This document shows, piece after piece, positions 59,844-64,000 of a stretch of DNA of 64,000 nt; within the stretch, counting starts at the first letter, position 1; every line of letters begins with the position of its first letter. The stretch is from JAJXZP01 sp963787185. Lineage in GTDB: Bacteria; Spirochaetota; Spirochaetia; Treponematales; Rectinemataceae. The notes below the pieces were generated by a model, which worked only from the letters and a program-made list of their open reading frames with translations, was not told where the DNA came from and made no database searches. The DNA lies in contig CAWBCC010000009.1 of the NCBI GenBank assembly GCA_963787185.1, positions 446,971 to 510,970 of the forward strand, written 5' to 3'. The position numbers and the translations under genes were made by a program.

Positions 59844-60542
59844 ACAAGGCAGCGTACCCCTCCCGTCAAAGCACTTCAAGACCTTATCGCCCTTGTCAGA
59901 GTCGCCGTCGCCCAATGGGGTTGTCCGCTCTGCGGGAAATGCCACGAGCTTGAGTTTCACTCCTACCCACCGCGCTGGACCAGAGGAAGCGACCATGTGC
60001 GGCTGCAGATCAATGTGGTGACGATTCTCTGCCGGGCTTTGATTGGGACGGGACGGCAGTGGACAAAGAGGATCTTGCCTGAGCATCTCATTCCGCGAAG
60101 CCCCCTGTGGAGCGAGAAGCTCGTGGAGCTTCTTGAAGGGCAACAGGACGCGGATCGCGGATTGGCCGATGTGGCCTGCGCGGCGCTGGGCTGTGTCGAT
60201 CCGCGAACGGCCAGGAAGCACATCCGCGCTCTTCGCGCCGCCGCGGCCGCCAAGCTCCCCGCTCTCGCCGAACTCGGCGCCGCCGCGCCCGGGACCGGTG
60301 GAGGTCCGGACTTTCTTCCCGGCACCAATCCATTCGTGATCCTGCGCCTACTGTGGGACAAATTCCTCCGGGCCGCCCAGGAACGCTCCGGCTCACTCGT
60401 CGCTCTTTCGCTCCGACCGCTTCTCTGGCTCGGACCTGGGTTCGAATCCTTCGGAATTTTCCATCGATCGTGCATTCCAATCTCTCACTCCGCCGCAGTA
60501 AACCCCATGCATCACGACCAAGGAGGTCAGATGCATGGCTGA
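59844..60542 (+). CDS. Zinc-ribbon/HTH transposon protein, start unclear
   Basis: The frame is open from 59844 and encodes CPLCGKCHELEFHSYPPRW before the first usual start codon (GTG at 59997), so the true start is uncertain or lies at a rare codon; the N-terminus may be damaged. From 59997 there are 181 residues with a helix-turn-helix-like segment (VACAALGCVDPRTARKHIR). The layout matches small proteins (DUF6431-like, from memory) encoded before such transposases. It overlaps the transposase start by eight bases, suggesting coupled translation. Confidence 0.65.
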   Translation, partial: TRQRTPPVKALQDLIALVRVAVAQWGCPLCGKCHELEFHSYPPRWTRGSDHVRLQINVVTILCRALIGTGRQWTKRILPEHLIPRSPLWSEKLVELLEGQQDADRGLADVACAALGCVDPRTARKHIRALRAAAAAKLPALAELGAAAPGTGGGPDFLPGTNPFVILRLLWDKFLRAAQERSGSLVALSLRPLLWLGPGFESFGIFHRSCIPISHSAAVNPMHHDQGGQMHG

Positions 60543-61911
60543 AACCGACTGGCAGAGCCTTTCGGACACCCGGTTCGAGAAAAACTCCACCATCCTCGAG
60601 CTCGTCGAGTTGCTCGTCGATGAATCTCTGTCCCTGAAGGAACGCAAGGATCTCCGGGACGAATACCGTTCCCGCTACTGCGTCTCGGATCGGACGATCC
60701 GCAACTACCTCGCCCGCTACAGGGACGGCGGCGCACAGGCCTTCCTTACGCCGATCGTTCGCCAACCTTCCCCGAGGATTCGCGACAAGGAGCTCGCAAA
60801 CGCGATCCTTGAGCTCGTCAAGGAACGGCCCACCCGAACCGTTCCAAAGCTCCGGAAGCTTCTTGTCGTCGATGCGCGATTTGCGAATGGCATTGGAAAG
60901 GTATCCGATCGCTCGATCTACCGCTTTCTCCTCGAACAGGGCCTGTCCCAGAAGGAACGGTACCGGCTTCTCTCTGAAGATGGTCGTATGTCCTATCATC
61001 GCTTTCAGGCCGCGCGTCCCCTCGACCTCGTGCAGGGCGACGCCCGCGACGGCATCTGGCTCGACACGAAGGACGGCAAGAAGAAGACCTACCTCTTCGT
61101 CTGGATCGACGATTACTCCCGCAAGATCCTATCAGGTAGGTATTACTTCGACGAAAAGCTTCCCCGCATGGAGGATACCTTCAAGCGCATGGTCTTGCGC
61201 TGGGGCATACCTATCAAGGGATATCTCGATAATGGGGCTGTGTACGTGGCCAAGCAGTTCGCCTGGATACTCGCGCAGCTGGGGACGACCAAGCTCCACC
61301 ACAAACCCTACCAGGCCTATTGCAAGGGCAAGGTCGAAGCCCTCAACAAGATCATCAAGAACGATTTCCAGGGCGAAGCACAGCGCGCCGGATTTCAGAC
61401 CCTCGAAGAGCTCAACTCCGCTTTCACGGCGTGGACCGATATCGAGTACAACGTCCGCATTCATTCTCAAACAGGAGAGGCTCCCGACAAGCGCTTCGCC
61501 GACGCCCTCCACGCCGATATCCGACGCGTCGCCGACATCGCTTGGTTTGAAGCCCTCTTTCTCATGCGCGTGAACCGCACCGTCACCAAGTACGGCAAGA
61601 TCAAGCTCGAGTCCAACGAGTACCCCGTCACGAGCGCGCCCTACGGAACCGTCGTCGAAGCCCGCTACGATCCTTTTGACCTTTCCCGCGTTTTCATCTT
61701 CAAGGACAAAGCCTGTGTCGAAACGACCTCGGTCTCGAAGCTCGTCAACAGAACCGCCACAACCCCCGAGGAATCGAAGGCCACCCCGACCGAGGTCAGC
61801 GCCCACGCCTCGAACTATTTCCAAGTCCTCCGAGAACAGCACGCCACGATGCTGGCCCAGAACCTCTCCCCCGTTGCCTATTCCAAGCTCTCATCCAAGG
61901 ATGCCCCATGA
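60535..61911 (+). CDS. DDE transposase, Mu/TniA-like
   Basis: 458 residues. N-terminal winged-helix DNA-binding part (about 20-100; SDRTIRNYLARYRDGGAQAF) and catalytic core with D169 (VQGDARDG), D232 (GYLDNGAVY) and E268 (KGKVEALNK), spaced D-35-E as in the retroviral integrase superfamily. A beta-barrel-like C-terminal domain follows (about 335-395). Works with the ATPase encoded next, whose start overlaps its stop by four bases. All catalytic residues are intact. Confidence 0.92.
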   Translation: MAETDWQSLSDTRFEKNSTILELVELLVDESLSLKERKDLRDEYRSRYCVSDRTIRNYLARYRDGGAQAFLTPIVRQPSPRIRDKELANAILELVKERPTRTVPKLRKLLVVDARFANGIGKVSDRSIYRFLLEQGLSQKERYRLLSEDGRMSYHRFQAARPLDLVQGDARDGIWLDTKDGKKKTYLFVWIDDYSRKILSGRYYFDEKLPRMEDTFKRMVLRWGIPIKGYLDNGAVYVAKQFAWILAQLGTTKLHHKPYQAYCKGKVEALNKIIKNDFQGEAQRAGFQTLEELNSAFTAWTDIEYNVRIHSQTGEAPDKRFADALHADIRRVADIAWFEALFLMRVNRTVTKYGKIKLESNEYPVTSAPYGTVVEARYDPFDLSRVFIFKDKACVETTSVSKLVNRTATTPEESKATPTEVSAHASNYFQVLREQHATMLAQNLSPVAYSKLSSKDAP

Positions 61912-62705
61912 CCACCACGAGTTCCCATCCCGTTATGAACTTCTACGGCTTCGTACGCATGCCCTTCGACAAGGATTTCGAAAGCTCGGATGCGTTCCCC
62001 TCTCCATCGCTTGCCAACGCCGTCGCCATGCTCGGCCTCGGCGTCGAGTCCGAGGATATTCTCCTCGTCTCGGGCCCCATCGGATCGGGCAAGTCCGTGG
62101 CGCTCAGGTCCTTCATCTCGGCCCTCGATACCAATCGTTTCTCTCCGATCTACCTCCGCGGACTCGGCCTCTCTGCCGCCGACCTCGTCAAGTCGATCCT
62201 GCTCTCGCTCCTCGTGGAGCCGCCCTATAATTACGCCAAGGCCCGCGCCCTCTATTTCAAGTCAGTCGCCGAGCAGCCTCGAAAGCCCGTGGTCGCAATC
62301 GATGACGCACAGGACATGACGGAGTCCGCTCTCCTCTCCGTAAAGAACCTCGTCAATTTCGATTCCGATTCGAAATCGAAGATCACCTTCGTCCTCTGCG
62401 GCCAGCCCGAGCTCAAGGAGACCTTGCGCTACTCACGCCTCGCGTCGGTCCATCAGCGAATCCGCCACTGGGTCGAGTTCTCGGGCCTCTCGCTCAAGGA
62501 CACCTGCGAGTACGTCGACCATGCCATCGTTCGCGCCGGCAGGCCCACGCCGGTCTTTTCTGATGGCGCCAAAGCGGAAATCCACAAGCGCTCCCTTGGT
62601 ATCCCGCGGCGAATCAACCGCGTATGCCTTCTCACCCTTTTCGAAGGCGCAGCGCAGGGCCGCTCGATCATCGATGAGGCCAATATTATCTCTGATGAGG
62701 CGTAG
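61908..62705 (+). CDS. AAA ATPase, TniB/ExeA-like transposition protein
   Basis: 265 residues. Walker A GPIGSGKS (56-63), Walker B VVAIDDAQD (about 124-132), sensor 1 region FVLCGQPELKETL. ExeA-type opening NFYGFVRMPFDKDF. In related two-gene transposons the ATPase chooses target DNA and activates the transposase. Ends 54 bases before the right-end repeat array. Confidence 0.92.
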   Translation: MTTTSSHPVMNFYGFVRMPFDKDFESSDAFPSPSLANAVAMLGLGVESEDILLVSGPIGSGKSVALRSFISALDTNRFSPIYLRGLGLSAADLVKSILLSLLVEPPYNYAKARALYFKSVAEQPRKPVVAIDDAQDMTESALLSVKNLVNFDSDSKSKITFVLCGQPELKETLRYSRLASVHQRIRHWVEFSGLSLKDTCEYVDHAIVRAGRPTPVFSDGAKAEIHKRSLGIPRRINRVCLLTLFEGAAQGRSIIDEANIISDEA

Positions 62706-62758
62706 CGCCATTGCTTCAGGTTACGCGGCATGCCGGGCGGCGACGCTCGGCATTGCCG

Positions 62759-62922
62759 TTGGCGAACGATGACATGCCAGCTCGGCGAGGCGTGGAGGAT
62801 GAGCTTGGCGGAGAGTGGAAGACTCTATTGGCAAAGAGCGGAACACAAGGCTGGCGAGGAGTGGAAAGGCCGATTGGCAAGGAGTGGAAAGATTGGCGGG
62901 CGGGGAACAATAGATTTCGCCA
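62759..62922 (+). repeat. Right-end array of 23-bp-spaced repeats with terminal inverted repeat
   Basis: Sixteen-base sites of consensus TTGGCRAGGAGTGGAA start at 62759 (weak), 62782, 62805, 62828, 62851, 62874 and 62893. Steps are exactly 23 bases five times, then 19. The last site runs into the terminal core CGGGCGGGGAACAAT (62897-62911). Best copy: TTGGCAAGGAGTGGAA (62874-62889). Confidence 0.88.
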
Positions 62923-62941
62923 GGGAATGAACGGATTTTCA

Positions 62942-64000
62942 TCAAGCGGCCTTTTTCACCGGTCGGTAGAAGGCGAACACTGGAATGCACTGGTATGACC
63001 GGACTTTACTCTGTCTCCAGCGGAGGGGATTTTTGATGAATGCGTCTTGGAGGGTTTGGTTCCTGCGCGCATGGATGGCGGTTGCCTCACCGGAGCGGCG
63101 CTGCATGGGCGTGACATAGCCAAGGCCGGAATGTTGGTGGTCGGTGTTGTACCAGTCGATGAAATCGGCGTACCAGGAGCGGGCCTTTTCGAGCGACTCG
63201 AAAAAGGGCGGATATCCAACGGTATATTTCAGGGTCTTGTGCCAGGACTCGATATAGGCGTTGTCGTTGCTGCAGCGTGGACGGGAATAGCTCCTGCGAA
63301 TCTGCAAAGAGTCAAGGAATACGGCCAGGGTCATGCCGCGCATCGGGTTACCGTTATCGGCGTGGACGATCTCGGGGACGACGCCTAGATCCCGAATCAC
63401 GCGCTCGAACAAACGCATGGCGTGTTCGTCCGACTCGTTCGTCTCGATCGACCATCCGACAATGGATCGGTCGTACAGGTCGATGATGGTGTAGGCGTAG
63501 AAGAACAGGCCGTGGACAGCAGTCCTGAGCCAGGTGATGTCCCATGACCACACCTGATTGGGGCCGGTAACCTCGACATGCTGCCGTATGGTCGCCGCCG
63601 CTGGTTTCTTGGATTCCTGCCGGTGCTGCAGCGCTCCACGCTTGCGCAGGATGCGGTACAGGGTGCTCGTACTTCCCAGGTAGATGCCCTTTCCAGCGAG
63701 GGTAGCGACGATCTGCTCCGGCGTGCGGTCCCGAAACTCCGCAGTGTTGGCGGCTTCGTAGAAACGCTGTTCCTCCTCTTCCGACAGCCGGTGGGCCACA
63801 TGCCGGGCGCTGCCTTTCCGGCGGTCCTTGAGCCCTTCCCGCCGCCAATTCTGCAGCGTTTTGGGCAGTGTCCCCATAAGGCGACAGACGCCCCGCTCGG
63901 AGACCCCAGACCGCATCGCTTCGGCGACATAGTCCAGAATCTCTGCACGCTCTTCCTCGGTTATCAGTCGTCCCCGCTGTCCGCAAACAGATTCGGGTAC
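62942..64000 (-). CDS. IS3-family transposase, cut by window edge
   Basis: At least 353 codons; the frame is open to the right edge, continuing upstream of the first ATG (63916) as RLITEEERAEILDYVAEA, an HTH region. Residues then include RLMGTLPKTLQNWRREGLKD, the HTH_21-like segment, and the rve core with Asp in WSWDITW, Asp in HADNGNPM and Glu in NAYIESWHKTLK: the DDE triad of IS3 OrfB. The element's end is probably near 62928 (TGAACGG), five bases from the other transposon. It is likely intact as far as it can be seen. Confidence 0.9.
   Translation of the reverse strand, partial: VPESVCGQRGRLITEEERAEILDYVAEAMRSGVSERGVCRLMGTLPKTLQNWRREGLKDRRKGSARHVAHRLSEEEEQRFYEAANTAEFRDRTPEQIVATLAGKGIYLGSTSTLYRILRKRGALQHRQESKKPAAATIRQHVEVTGPNQVWSWDITWLRTAVHGLFFYAYTIIDLYDRSIVGWSIETNESDEHAMRLFERVIRDLGVVPEIVHADNGNPMRGMTLAVFLDSLQIRRSYSRPRCSNDNAYIESWHKTLKYTVGYPPFFESLEKARSWYADFIDWYNTDHQHSGLGYVTPMQRRSGEATAIHARRNQTLQDAFIKNPLRWRQSKVRSYQCIPVFAFYRPVKKAA

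Larger units (their letters stand above)
59658..62922 (+). mobile_element. Complete three-gene transposon (DDE transposase plus AAA ATPase)
   Basis: The ends are inverted copies over 26 bases, both beginning TG when read inwards and sharing the perfect core ATTGTTCCCCGCCCG (left 59669-59683; complement at right 62897-62911). Inside each end are repeated binding-type sites. Cargo is only the transposition genes: a zinc-ribbon protein, an Mu/TniA-type transposase and a TniB/ExeA-type ATPase. The flanking five bases are GGATA and GGGAA, so no exact target duplication is visible. It interrupts the gene at 59114-59657. Confidence 0.85.

Noticed and set aside
59653..62927. Five-base target duplication flanking the transposon
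   Set aside because: The flanks are GGATA and GGGAA, which are not identical; no duplication can be claimed.
1..64000. tRNA or rRNA genes
   Set aside because: I looked through the intergenic gaps and saw no cloverleaf with a T-arm motif and no rRNA-like sequence; a covariance scan would be needed to exclude small RNAs.

Overview
The window reads as GC-rich chromosome from a spirochaete of the Treponema lineage. The strongest markers are a CfpA-type cytoplasmic filament protein gene, its neighbours (ppdK, a conserved spirochaetal gene, a von Willebrand A protein and a large envelope protein), the rnc-acpP-rpmF-coaD cluster, and lipoproteins with relaxed lipoboxes. Gene density is high, with many 1-4 base start/stop overlaps. 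Several genes have a -10 box so close to the start codon that little or no leader can exist. Species cannot be fixed from the sequence alone.

Layout. 1-10.7 kb: rnc (cut by the edge), acpP, rpmF and coaD; an envelope protein; an SPFH protein; a MEMO-like protein; a membrane protein with a degenerate GGDEF domain; an ABC exporter set (ATPase, permease, GldG-like, DUF4340); RNase Z. 10.8-25.5 kb: a DEAD-box helicase, a B12-type radical SAM protein, an orphan DNA adenine methylase joined to queD, murE, ddl, ornithine aminotransferase, an orphan histidine kinase and a TPR protein. 25.5-35.3 kb: ppdK, a conserved spirochaetal gene and cfpA on the minus strand, then VWA, DHH phosphoesterase and a pallilysin-like locus on the plus strand. 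35.3-42.6 kb (minus strand): SPOR protein, miaB, a membrane protein, a purH split into two genes, folE2 and an aminotransferase. 42.7-49.2 kb: a TetR-controlled RND efflux operon with a perfect 30-bp operator palindrome. 49.3-54.0 kb: a complete branched-chain amino acid ABC transporter with promoter, internal hairpin and terminator. 54.1-55.4 kb: a tandem repeat, then promoter, preQ1-I riboswitch, queuosine precursor transporter and queF. 55.4-56.4 kb: uxuA.

From about 56.5 kb to the end the sequence becomes AT-richer and then mobile. There is an MqsR/MqsA toxin-antitoxin operon with a long antitoxin and a third unknown gene, a divergent HTH gene behind a palindromic operator, a gene broken by insertion, a complete three-gene transposon (59658-62922) with inverted ends and a 23-bp-periodic array of end repeats, and part of an IS3-family element running off the right edge.

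Functional links. FolE2, QueD, QueF and the transporter belong to queuosine supply, and the last two sit behind a preQ1 sensor. MurE, Ddl and ornithine aminotransferase lie together, which fits an ornithine-containing cell wall as known for treponemes. The most novel candidates are the three-gene MqsRA locus, the transposon end architecture, and the hairpin-containing leader downstream of cfpA.
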